Below, one piece after another: positions 27,280-34,612 of a DNA stretch of 64,000 nt; the stretch's first letter is position 1; each line of letters begins with the position of its first letter. The notes under the pieces were generated by a model. That model ran no database searches. It was not told where the DNA came from and saw only the letters and a list, made by a program, of their open reading frames with translations. The stretch spans positions 1,054,001 to 1,118,000 of the forward strand of contig NZ_CP132976.1 in NCBI RefSeq assembly GCF_030864005.1. Reading direction: 5' to 3'. The position numbers were made by a program, and so were the translations under genes. The DNA comes from Achromobacter seleniivolatilans. GTDB lineage: Bacteria; Pseudomonadota; Gammaproteobacteria; Burkholderiales; Burkholderiaceae_B.

Positions 27280-27765
27280 TCACAGCCATGGGACAGCTTC
27301 GAATGAAAACGGATGCTCGTGTCCCTCGGCTTCTTGTATGACCAACTCAACCGTCGGGGATGACAAAAACTGCCGTAATGTCACTCGGTATGCTCCCCCA
27401 GGAATGGGGAGCTGGGTGTGATAGCGGGCGATTGCACGTTCATTATCAAACTGTGCGGCCATCGTCAACTGCGTGTAATCCGTCAACCACAACCCGTCAT
27501 CTTCAACTCGCAGTAAACCGGAGGCTTCTCGCTGGGTGGCTAGCGGCGTCGGCCGATTGGAAATTCTCAGGCGCCCGTTTGCAAAATCCGGGCCCAGATG
27601 GGCAACGAACAAGACCTGCGCATTCATCTGCGCCAGAAACCGCTCGATAACTTGCTCCAGCGTCCAGTCTTCGCCTACGTATCCAGCGTATGCGTCAGGG
27701 CACACCAAAGCAACGAATCCGTCTTCATCGACCTCGGAAAACAACTCGAAATCAGTCGGGCACAT
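27280..27765 (-). CDS. Hypothetical protein, accessory region
   Basis: A 161-residue acidic soluble protein (MCPTDFELFSEVDEDGFVAL ... AYAGYVGEDWTLEQVIERFL). AAAGGA precedes the ATG, and codon use looks like a real gene. I do not recognise the family. Its acidic N-terminus, alternating beta/alpha pattern and position beside an Imm11-type gene make an immunity-like or small partner protein possible, but this is only context. The next 297 bp (27766-28062) up to the divergent Imm11-like gene hold no convincing gene. Confidence 0.6.
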   Translation of the reverse strand: MCPTDFELFSEVDEDGFVALVCPDAYAGYVGEDWTLEQVIERFLAQMNAQVLFVAHLGPDFANGRLRISNRPTPLATQREASGLLRVEDDGLWLTDYTQLTMAAQFDNERAIARYHTQLPIPGGAYRVTLRQFLSSPTVELVIQEAEGHEHPFSFEAVPWL

Positions 27766-28062
27766 AATCGTGTTCCTTTTTTATTCATGTCATGACAGGC
27801 TCGGACGCCAGACTAGGGTCTGCAAGTGAATCACTCCTTAGGTCGCTCCGATTCCTGCCACCTGTGGATCTGGATATACGCCGAGCGCCTTCGAGTAATA
27901 CTAAATGACCTAAATGCGGAAGACCGCTACTGGCCGGGAGCGGCCAAGTTAATCAAGTATTACAGGCACCATTTCGACGGAACTTGTGGCTGCGCTAAAG
28001 CCCCGTTAGCATCAGCTCACCTGCATTCCCATTCTGCGCCCACATTCATGATAGAAGCCACC

Positions 28063-28713
28063 ATGACCGAACCCACCGCCGTTGAGGTTTCAGGCGAAGC
28101 CGCATCTCATAAGGGCGAATTTTTCCTGATCGACGCCAGCTTCCTGGGCAACGGCAGGGTTCCCGGCATAGAAATCTCCAACGAAGAGAAGCTGATCCAT
28201 CCGGGGATGAATGTCGTCTCGCGTCCTAACGGAATGCCAAATCAGTATCCGGAGCGTCCCCATTTGGTTCATGTACCGGAGAAGGGCGGAATGCCACGCG
28301 ATCTGGAAGAGTTTGCCGGCATATGGATTGTGTCGGAGCCTTTGAAGCAGCTGTTTGAGCGGATGGACGCCGAGGCATTTGCATTTGTGGCATGCGACTT
28401 CAGCCTTGCTGACGGGAGCCCCGGTCCTCATTACTACCTAGGCAATGTGCTGCGCAGACTCGATGCCCTGGATGAAGCCTCCTCTCGCTTGAGGATCAAG
28501 CTCGACCACAATTATCAGACCGGCGAGGACGAGAAGCTTTATAGCCTCGTCGGCGGGGCCAGCTTGGTGTTCAAACAGGATGTTGTGGGAGATGTCCATG
28601 TCTTCCGCCAGGAGCGCATGGCAGCTCCTCCTATCTGCGACCGCGCGATGTTTGACGCATTGAGTGCGGCCAATTTCTCCGGCGTACGGCTGCGCGATGT
28701 AACCGGTACTTAG
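28063..28713 (+). CDS. Imm11 (DUF1629)-family immunity protein
   Basis: A 216-residue protein with the DUF1629/Imm11 pattern: GEFFLIDASFLGNGRVPGIE near the start, PRDLEEFAGIWIVSEPLKQL, RMDAEAFAFVACDFSLADGS with PGPHYYLGNVLRRLDALDE, LVGGASLVFKQDVVGDVHVF, and ICDRAMFDALSAANFSGVRL at the end. Family members neutralise polymorphic toxins delivered by contact-dependent or type VI systems. The start at 28063 (MTEPTAV) is chosen for domain fit; ATG 28048 is also possible. No cognate toxin gene is adjacent, so it may be an orphan immunity gene protecting against neighbours. Confidence 0.72.
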   Translation: MTEPTAVEVSGEAASHKGEFFLIDASFLGNGRVPGIEISNEEKLIHPGMNVVSRPNGMPNQYPERPHLVHVPEKGGMPRDLEEFAGIWIVSEPLKQLFERMDAEAFAFVACDFSLADGSPGPHYYLGNVLRRLDALDEASSRLRIKLDHNYQTGEDEKLYSLVGGASLVFKQDVVGDVHVFRQERMAAPPICDRAMFDALSAANFSGVRLRDVTGT

Positions 28714-28742
28714 AGCGTCTTCACCTCCGGTCACATGGCACA

Positions 28743-28934
28743 ATGGCCGAACCAACGCTAGTAGCTGCCGTTCAACTCGAGACGAACTCTCCAGATATCA
28801 TTGCTACAACGCCGGGGGGGCGAGTGGTATTGATTGAATGCACATTACGAATTGCCGATTTTTCTTCGAAGCTTGGCAAACTGGTAGATAGGCACCGAAT
28901 GCTCTTAAAGACTTTCAAAGAAGGTAATCACTAG
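28743..28934 (+). pseudogene. Remnant of a larger gene, possibly nuclease-like
   Basis: A 63-codon frame containing ETNSPDIIATTPGGRVVLIE and CTLRIADFSSKLGKLVDRHR. The order PDIIA...VVLIEC resembles the core strands of PD-(D/E)XK proteins with the last lysine changed, but it is too short for a domain and is followed at once by AT-richer sequence with stops in all frames. It lies 29 bp after the Imm11-like gene. Most likely the decayed end of a former partner gene; family assignment is weak. Confidence 0.35.
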
Positions 28935-29371
28935 AAGCGTTCGATCGTTTGAGATTTCCCCAAGACCCAGATCAATTGATTGACGAAGCAAAAGCTCAAC
29001 TTTTGAGTCATCGCCCGGATTGAACAAATGTCTTTGTAAATCAAATCTTGAACTGTGCAATGTTCGCTCCTGACCGAAAGGCGACATCGCAGCGCTTTGC
29101 CACCCCTTGAATTGTGCGGATACCCGGGCTCGTAGCGGGTACGATTTGATGAACGCTCCGGCCAAAAGCCGGAGCGTTTTGCATTTCAGCGGACGGGTTG
29201 GGGCAGGTATAACGCCGGCTATCGGACTGCGCTGATCGACACCGGCGGTGCTTTTCATGACATTCGTTGCTCTATCAAGAGATGGGGTAATTGGATGGAC
29301 GAGGAATCAAGCATCAGCGTTTTGCCCAGGAAATCGCGATTGGCAGTGACCTTGTTGTTGGAGGCGCAGCC
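28935..29371. other. Gene-free segment with a hairpin terminator
   Basis: No convincing gene was found here; the frames are short and lack ribosome sites. The only clear element is the terminator at 29152-29180. The segment is richer in A and T than its surroundings, as expected for decayed accessory DNA. Confidence 0.5.
29152..29180 (+). terminator. Rho-independent terminator
   Basis: AACGCTCCGGC, five loop bases and GCCGGAGCGTT form an 11-bp perfect stem, with the 3' arm running into TTTT. It is oriented to end plus-strand transcripts coming from the Imm11-like gene and debris. Confidence 0.75.
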
Positions 29372-29584
29372 ATGATTCGAATACAGGCGTCAGTAGGGCA
29401 AGGCGGGTTGAATCGGGCCGCCGATGTGCGCGTGGTGCAGAGGGCATTGAATGCGTACAGGCGTCGGTACAGGTATGGGCGGGAAATTCCCGAAACCGGC
29501 CTGGTTTCTTCCGACGTTGTCCAGACGATTCAAGATTTTCAGAGCAGACTCGGGGTCGCCCCATCGGGCCGGTGGAACGGCTGA
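29372..29584 (+). CDS. Peptidoglycan-binding-domain protein, N-terminal part of a probable effector
   Basis: A 70-residue frame: MIRIQASVGQGGLNRAADVR, VVQRALNAYRR and SSDVVQTIQDFQSRLGVAPS. This is a PG_binding_1-like domain of the kind placed at the N-terminus of peptidoglycan-targeting type VI effectors. GGAGG lies seven bases before the ATG. It stops at TGA 29582-29584, 10 bp before the papain-like gene. The two may be separate coupled genes or one gene split by a +1 change near a run of six G at 29589-29594. Confidence 0.62.
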   Translation: MIRIQASVGQGGLNRAADVRVVQRALNAYRRRYRYGREIPETGLVSSDVVQTIQDFQSRLGVAPSGRWNG

Positions 29585-29594
29585 TATAGGGGGG

Positions 29595-30056
29595 ATGGGG
29601 TATGTCGGTTCAGGAACCACCGTTGAAGTGCTGGTAAGTGATGGCAGGTTAGTGAGTCAGGGTTCTCAATGGGGGCATGTGGCTATCGATGTTGGGGGGA
29701 CTGTTTACTCAAGGGCTCACGGGGGGTATGACACCAAACCCCGAGCGGCGTACCTATTTTCGAACAGCTTTCGCGACACGGTAGGTCTCGTGCTCAAAGT
29801 GTCGCCGGCTGACGTAGCCACTATACGAGCGGAACTCCGACGTAGGGTGGCGCTGAACGCGCCTTACGATTTGCTCGGCAACAGCTGCTCGACAAACGTC
29901 GCCGATGTTCTCGAGATGGTTGGAGTGCTGGCCCATGACCCAAGATTTCAGTGGGACGCCTCGAGAAGAACAGCGGTGAGCCCGAAAGAAGTCTTGTTAA
30001 TCGTGTCACGGTCCTCTCGCGTGGTCAGGCGCAATTTCTACCCAACGACGAAATGA
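29595..30056 (+). CDS. Permuted papain-fold (NlpC/P60-like) hydrolase, probable effector
   Basis: A 153-residue protein with a histidine motif first (QWGHVAIDVGGTVYSRAHGG, H28) and a cysteine motif later (YDLLGNSCSTNVADVLEMVG, C98). Histidine before cysteine with an N-[S]-C motif is the order of circularly permuted NlpC/P60 (LRAT/YiiX-like) enzymes, which cleave amide or ester bonds in peptidoglycan or lipids. It follows the peptidoglycan-binding frame and overlaps the downstream lipoprotein by ATGA, giving the layout of an antibacterial effector with its periplasmic immunity protein. AGGGGGG sits immediately before the ATG. Confidence 0.62.
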   Translation: MGYVGSGTTVEVLVSDGRLVSQGSQWGHVAIDVGGTVYSRAHGGYDTKPRAAYLFSNSFRDTVGLVLKVSPADVATIRAELRRRVALNAPYDLLGNSCSTNVADVLEMVGVLAHDPRFQWDASRRTAVSPKEVLLIVSRSSRVVRRNFYPTTK

Positions 30057-30331
30057 AGCATCTCCTGAGTGTTGTAGCAATGATTATTGCGTTATGCGGG
30101 TGCTCGGACCGACCGCAGGGGCGGTGGGAGGTTGTCGCCTTCATAGACGTGTACGCGGACAATGATGATGTGGCGCCGGTTATCTTCTCACTTGCGCCAG
30201 GTGACGTCTGTGCGCTAGGTGCGGGATGGAGCTATCAAAAGGTCTACCGATTCAAGCGAGTTTCGTGTAGCAAAGGAAGTGGGTGGGTGATGACCGATGA
30301 TGAGTTTAGAAAGATCTCTGATCCACTTTGA
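30053..30331 (+). CDS. Small lipoprotein, probable immunity protein
   Basis: A 92-residue lipoprotein precursor. The signal (MKHLLSVVAMIIALCGCSDR) has lipobox L14-C15-G16-C17. The mature part is acidic in the middle and has a cysteine near each end. The start ATG overlaps the stop of the papain-like gene (ATGA), so translation is coupled. Periplasmic lipoproteins are the usual immunity partners of cell-wall-cleaving effectors. No family name recognised. A terminator follows 15 bp later. Confidence 0.65.
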   Translation: MKHLLSVVAMIIALCGCSDRPQGRWEVVAFIDVYADNDDVAPVIFSLAPGDVCALGAGWSYQKVYRFKRVSCSKGSGWVMTDDEFRKISDPL

Positions 30332-30345
30332 AAGCCTACAAACAC

Positions 30346-30377
30346 AAGCCCCTCAGCGCAAGTATTGGGCTTTTTTT
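30346..30377 (+). terminator. Rho-independent terminator after the effector/immunity genes
   Basis: AAGCCC and GGGCTT pair around a 15-base loop, and the 3' arm continues into seven T. It closes the 29.4-30.3 kb transcript. Confidence 0.7.
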
Positions 30378-30695
30378 ATATATGCAGGATGCAGGCATCG
30401 TTCCCAGAGGTCTCGCGATTCCGGCTACCTGAATTCAAAAGCCTGGGGCTGAGCGGCCACTTTCGACCCAAAGTGGCCCTTGTGCCTTGCCTATAGCTGC
30501 CGTTCGCCAATGTCCGCAGGACGCCTTAGAGCGTTTGACCTGCGTAAGAGCACCGTTGTCGCGGGCCGTGTTGAAGCAGAGCACGAAGACCCGGTAATTG
30601 CCGAGTTCCTGACCTTTCCTGGGCCGAGATAGCCAGATGGGTCGGAATGTTCGTGGTGTTCCGCAGGCACTAACCCGCGCGATATGGAAGCAGGC
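30378..30695. other. Gene-free segment with a hairpin and coding debris
   Basis: No intact gene. A strong hairpin, GGCCACTTT-CGACCC-AAAGTGGCC, lies at 30455-30478. On the minus strand, about 30480-30600 translates to GNYRVFVLCFNTARDNGALT followed by QVKRSKASCGHW, a string of the kind that recurs as intergenic debris in proteobacterial accessory regions. I treat it as a relic, not a gene. Confidence 0.4.
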
Positions 30696-31130
30696 TCAAC
30701 ATAAGCCCTGATCGCGGTACTCACCCGGTGCGCCCAGCACGGCGCAGAACTTGTGGTTTTCGCCGGAATAGGTGTGCTTGGCGTGGATGGTCAGCGTGGC
30801 ACCGGCCAACCCGACTTTCTTCGGATTGCAAGACCAGAAGCCGCTGGAGATTTCGTTGTACGACGCCCTGGCGACGAGGCGCGGCGGTTGCGCGGGCTGC
30901 TTTTTTCCGGGTGTCGTAGTGGCCAGCCACTCGATCCAGACATGGCAGCTCACATGCTCGAAGCCCACATTCTCCAAGATCACCCGGTAGGAGCCCTGCC
31001 CGTCGCGGGAATGCCAACTTCCGCCAGTCAGCGTCCCCAGGAGCTCCGCTTGATCCGCGTCAGTCTCCGCGACGCAGGGAGCCACCACCAGGAACGAGAG
31101 GCTTAGCAACGCTGCTGCAAGAATTTTCAT
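30696..31130 (-). CDS. Exported hypothetical protein
   Basis: A 144-residue protein with a clear Sec signal peptide (MKILAAALLSLSFLVVAPCV, cleavage after VAE or CVA). The mature part holds five cysteines (HVSCHVW, FWSCNPKK, KFCAVLG, final GLC) likely to form disulfides in the periplasm. I do not recognise the family. Its isolated position among effector and transposon remnants and its size would fit a periplasmic immunity or inhibitor protein, but nothing in the sequence proves it. Confidence 0.62.
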   Translation of the reverse strand: MKILAAALLSLSFLVVAPCVAETDADQAELLGTLTGGSWHSRDGQGSYRVILENVGFEHVSCHVWIEWLATTTPGKKQPAQPPRLVARASYNEISSGFWSCNPKKVGLAGATLTIHAKHTYSGENHKFCAVLGAPGEYRDQGLC

Positions 31131-31165
31131 GGTTCGGATTGCCTGTCGAGAATGGGCGTGTAAGG

Positions 31166-31246
31166 TTTGAACACGTGTAGATCAATGCCTTGGGCTTGTG
31201 CTGCCTGACCCGGGTCTTGCCCCGTATAGCCTTTGGTCCACTTTGG
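31166..31246 (-). pseudogene. Transposase scrap, IS5-like
   Basis: On the minus strand the frame reads PKWTKGYTGQDPGQAAQAQG then IDLHVFK. This resembles the DxGYTG...AAxxxGIxLxVVK block near the C-terminus of IS5-family (IS427-type) transposases. The aspartate is replaced and the flanks do not continue the match, so only about 27 codons remain. No terminal inverted repeats are seen. A scar of past insertion. Confidence 0.35.
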
Positions 31247-31402
31247 GACGCGAGCAGTCGTGGACGACGGGCCGCTTCGACCCAGTGCGTATGGACGGAT
31301 CATGGGGGTAGCTAGCCCAGAAGCGGTCACTAGTCAGAACCACCAACCTAAACCCTCTACCCCCAACAGTCGGTGGGTTGATCGCCTCCAATTGCCGCAT
31401 CT

Positions 31403-32266
31403 CTAGCAGACTCGGTCGCCCATCTGAAAGAGCGCAGCCTCGATCTCGCGAAGCGACGCGAATTGGCTCTTATTGCCAGCGAGGCACAATGCATCCGACA
31501 ACAACCAATTCGCCCGCACGTTCCACGTGTAGTGATCCTCAGCCCGAGCGATGCTTTGAAAAATCCCAGGTGCTGCATTCCGGTGACCCCGAGCGGCACC
31601 ATTTGGCGGTAAGGTTCCAAACCGGAGAAGGGCCGGCAACTTGATTGAGGGCGAATTTTTGATGTTTGTCCACCAGTAAAGCGCGAGCCATGTCAGCGAT
31701 GCTGCCACTCGGCTGTCGTAGATGATGAATTCGTCTAGCAGAAGGGCGTACACCTTGGTCATCCCTGCATTGAACCGCAGTCCAGTTACCGTGCTTACGT
31801 CGTCGCCGCTCGCATAATCCATGACAACTTGGTTCAAGAGCGCATGTAGGTGCGCGTGGTGCCGCGCTAACCAGGGCTTGTTTCCGCCATGTGGCGTAGT
31901 CGTATAGACCCCTCCCCAGTGGAAGATTGCCGCGACTGCCCCGGCCAACCTAAGGGTGTTTTGGCCCCTGAACGCGGTGCGTAGGGCGTCTTGCAGCGAG
32001 CTCAGAACCACCGTGTTGATCTCCAGGTTCGCGCGGGCAGCAAGCGGCGGCACGACTGGATGGATGTACGGATAGCTGCTGTGCGGGTTCGGCAGGCCAA
32101 TCTTGGCCTTCAACGGCCATGCGTAGGCGGCTTTCGCCGCAGGCAAACTGGCATAGTGGTGCGCTCCGACCGTGAACTGCACCGGTCGTCCCTGCAGGCG
32201 CTGCGCAATCCAATCACGAAAGCTCGCCACATCCACATCATCAACTAGGTATTGGCTTCTATTCAT
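31403..32266 (-). CDS. Hypothetical protein of accessory region
   Basis: A 287-residue soluble protein starting MNRSQYLVDDVDVASFRDWI. Notable segments are AIFHWGGVYTTTPHGGNKPW, a core NAGMTKVYALLLDEFIIYDS followed by RVAASLTWLALYWW, and EDHYTWNVRANWLLSDALCL near the end. The KVYxL...DxFIIYDxRV core recalls uncharacterised proteins from genome islands, but I cannot give a function. AAAAAG is a weak ribosome site before the ATG at 32266; upstream frame extension is rejected. Its local base composition is lower in GC than the core genes, supporting horizontal acquisition. Confidence 0.62.
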   Translation of the reverse strand: MNRSQYLVDDVDVASFRDWIAQRLQGRPVQFTVGAHHYASLPAAKAAYAWPLKAKIGLPNPHSSYPYIHPVVPPLAARANLEINTVVLSSLQDALRTAFRGQNTLRLAGAVAAIFHWGGVYTTTPHGGNKPWLARHHAHLHALLNQVVMDYASGDDVSTVTGLRFNAGMTKVYALLLDEFIIYDSRVAASLTWLALYWWTNIKNSPSIKLPALLRFGTLPPNGAARGHRNAAPGIFQSIARAEDHYTWNVRANWLLSDALCLAGNKSQFASLREIEAALFQMGDRVC

Positions 32267-32582
32267 AGCTTTTTCTATATATACGAGTCGCTCAATTTTC
32301 AGGCATTTTGAAACCAATAACTCACGAACGTCGGCTCATGGCCGAAAACAGCCATTCCAAAATGACCGCCTCCGCTACATACCGTGCATCAGCGACCAAA
32401 ATGCGTTAGGCGGAACTAGCGCGATATCGTTAGTCATTTACCTCTTGACCAGCCCAGGATGGAACTAAGGAAATCAAACTAACTGAGCTTTTATCGGAAG
32501 AAAACCCGTGTTTAATGAATCCCAACCGTACGCCGCGATCGCGTGCCCGATAGCGCTTCATATCTCTTCCGAGGAAACCGAC
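32267..32582. other. Gene-free segment
   Basis: Between the divergent hypothetical and SUKH genes I see no gene, terminator or repeat that I can support. The first 70 bases are AT-rich and probably hold the promoter of the minus-strand gene. Confidence 0.4.
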
Positions 32583-33059
32583 ATGACATCGCAGCCACAA
32601 CGCTTCCTGGATCATCTTGCCGCCCACGGCTGGACGGTGCTGCGGACCACGCCCGACTCGCCAGCGGCCACCCCTGGCAACGCCCACGGCTACGGCGCTT
32701 TCCTGGCGGCATTCACCGAATTGCACAACGCGAACCAGACTCGCTGGTTCCTGAGCGCGGCTGACCATGACGGCACGGCGGACTGTGCCTTTCCCTGGTA
32801 CACCCTGCGAGATATCAGCCTGGAGGCCGCGCTGGACGACGCAGGGCGGCAGGCGGTCCTGGACTTCTGGCAGCAGCACACGCCGATCTACATGAGCGTT
32901 GCAGGCGAATACGAATTCCTGGCGATAGAACGCGACTCGGGCCGGATCGTGCACGGTATCGAGCCGGAATTCGAGGACACACGCGATGTCGCTTCGAGCC
33001 TCGCGGCCCTGTTCGAAGACATGATTGCGGGCCGAGCCACGGCGGGGCTACTGGCGTAA
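32583..33059 (+). CDS. SMI1/KNR4 (SUKH)-like protein
   Basis: A 158-residue acidic protein. The C-terminal part YEFLAIERDSGRIVHGIEPE followed by FEDTRDVASSLAALFEDMI is a good match to the end of SUKH-fold proteins (a fixed Asp-Gly on a hairpin, then the ASSFxxFL helix). SUKH proteins frequently act as immunity proteins for nuclease toxins. GAGGAAAC precedes the ATG at 32583. No toxin gene is adjacent. Function as immunity is inferred from family and neighbourhood. The following 181 bp up to the AraC gene look empty. Confidence 0.6.
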   Translation: MTSQPQRFLDHLAAHGWTVLRTTPDSPAATPGNAHGYGAFLAAFTELHNANQTRWFLSAADHDGTADCAFPWYTLRDISLEAALDDAGRQAVLDFWQQHTPIYMSVAGEYEFLAIERDSGRIVHGIEPEFEDTRDVASSLAALFEDMIAGRATAGLLA

Positions 33060-33240
33060 CGCCGTATGCAAGACCCTACGTAGTCCCACATGCCGCCCGA
33101 TATGAAGGCTTATACCCACCAGCCCAGGAGACTTGGCTGGACTGCGCAATCGCCGACGGAGGCCGGCCGCACCTGGGGCCGCGCGACGCGACTTGGTTCA
33201 TGGATGACGGTATTGATCTCCACCGCGACAACGTAGCGGG

Positions 33241-34236
33241 TCAAGCCCCATCGCGTAGCGCAGCGCGAAAACGCGAGGGAGCCTGCCCAGTCCAGCGCTT
33301 GAATGCGCGCGTGAAATGCGCGGGGTCGCTGTAGCCGACCATGTAGGCGATTTCAGTGGCGGAGTATTTGCGCTGTTCAATCAGCCGAAGCGCCTCGCTT
33401 CGGCGCGTCTCGTCGTGCAGGGTATCGAAATCGACGCCACTGCGTTTAAGGCGTCGCTGCAGGGTGCGCGCCGACATCCCGATCTCTCTGGAAATTGACA
33501 CGAGCTTTGCCTTGTCTTGATCGGATATGCGCTCAATGAGCAGGCCCGCTGTGTCTATCGTGGATTGCAGCGCTGTGGTGATTTTTCTGGCGTCATCTTT
33601 CATTGCGCGCAGGGGGCTGTCGAGTAGATCACGGTCGAACTCGATCATGTTGTATTCAGCGCCCGTCACGATGTTCGGACCCAGGCTGCCTTCAAGTGCG
33701 TCGTCGCCCCGGGTCCGGGGCGAATTCAGGTGTACCCGTATGGCCGAAGCGCCGCCTGCCATCAGCGGAATTTTTCGAAGCACGGCCAGGCTGCCCAGAA
33801 TGAACTGCGTGGGGTCTTCGTCGAGCCGCCCGGTGAAGCGATGAATCAGTCTGGTGCTTCGGCCTTCCGTGACGATGTCGACTCTTCCGCCCTGGTGCAG
33901 CAATTCCGCGTGCGTGGCGGCCCTGGCGCAAGCTTGCACGATGTTGACCGAATCCATGACCAGGTCGCCCCAGATGCCAAGGGAGCGCAACTCCGTCAAC
34001 TGGCCCACGTGGGCGCCGGCGAAAGGGTCCTGCGCTACGTCCGCCATTTCGTTTGAAATGCGAAAGCACATGGGGCGTGGAAGCCAAATATCGGGGGTTT
34101 GGAATATGTTCGGCGAGATGCCCAGGCGTTGGAAGAACTCTAGGGCGGACACACCCCGACTTGCCAAGTAGGGTGCCATCTGCAAAAAACTGCGAAGCTT
34201 GATGGATGGCGTGGGATGGGAATTGGCTTTAGACAC
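33241..34236 (-). CDS. AraC-family regulator with arabinose-binding-like N-domain
   Basis: A 331-residue regulator of the OruR/ArgR-like AraC group. The N-terminal domain (about 15-200: LRSFLQMAPYLASRGVSALE) is the PF12625-type sensor; the C-terminal double helix-turn-helix (about 235-325) contains REIGMSARTLQRRLKRSGVD and ATEIAYMVGYSDPAHFTRAF then KRWTGQAPSRFR. It starts at GTG 34236. No obvious target is divergent within 370 bp except the EAL gene, so its regulon is unknown. Confidence 0.85.
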   Translation of the reverse strand: MSKANSHPTPSIKLRSFLQMAPYLASRGVSALEFFQRLGISPNIFQTPDIWLPRPMCFRISNEMADVAQDPFAGAHVGQLTELRSLGIWGDLVMDSVNIVQACARAATHAELLHQGGRVDIVTEGRSTRLIHRFTGRLDEDPTQFILGSLAVLRKIPLMAGGASAIRVHLNSPRTRGDDALEGSLGPNIVTGAEYNMIEFDRDLLDSPLRAMKDDARKITTALQSTIDTAGLLIERISDQDKAKLVSISREIGMSARTLQRRLKRSGVDFDTLHDETRRSEALRLIEQRKYSATEIAYMVGYSDPAHFTRAFKRWTGQAPSRFRAALRDGA

Positions 34237-34612
34237 AGAAACTTGTACGGCCCGCTTGACGTGAATGCTTGGCGGAATTTACACCGCGGCTTTCGCGAAC
34301 CCGCTTAAAACTCTCCTGGCGAGACGAATCGATGCAAATGATGAGACATTTCAGCGATCTTGCAGGACGCAATAAGGCCAGTCGTGCCCCGAGGCATTGG
34401 ACGCGCTGGATCGGCCCAGTTGCACCAACGAAACGCCGAACCCGGCGCTTTTGTGCACTCACGTGCGCAGTTCACGGGGAGTCCGTTCTGGCGCAACAAG
34501 TCGCCTCCCTGTGCAGGGGGCGCCTGGACCGCTTTGCATTTGGCATCTGATGGCAAGACGCCGTTGAAGCATTCTCCTAAGCTGGCCTCGACCAGGGGGG
34601 AGAAAAAAAACC
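34237..34612. other. Gene-free segment between AraC and EAL genes
   Basis: No coding frame here looks real. It presumably holds the divergent promoters of the AraC and EAL genes; a GGGGAG ribosome site for the EAL gene lies at its end. No inverted repeat stood out. Confidence 0.4.

Noticed and set aside
29119..29178. Possible tRNA or small RNA near the strong hairpin
   Set aside because: No cloverleaf arms or CCA-type end could be drawn; the hairpin with T-run is adequately explained as a terminator.
28905..29258. 117-codon minus-strand frame
   Set aside because: No ribosome site, no recognisable motif, and it crosses a clear terminator hairpin; treated as non-coding.
30491..30724. 77-codon minus-strand frame in the gap after the effector genes
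   Set aside because: The sequence looks like debris readable in more than one frame and overlaps the exported-protein gene; no start signal.
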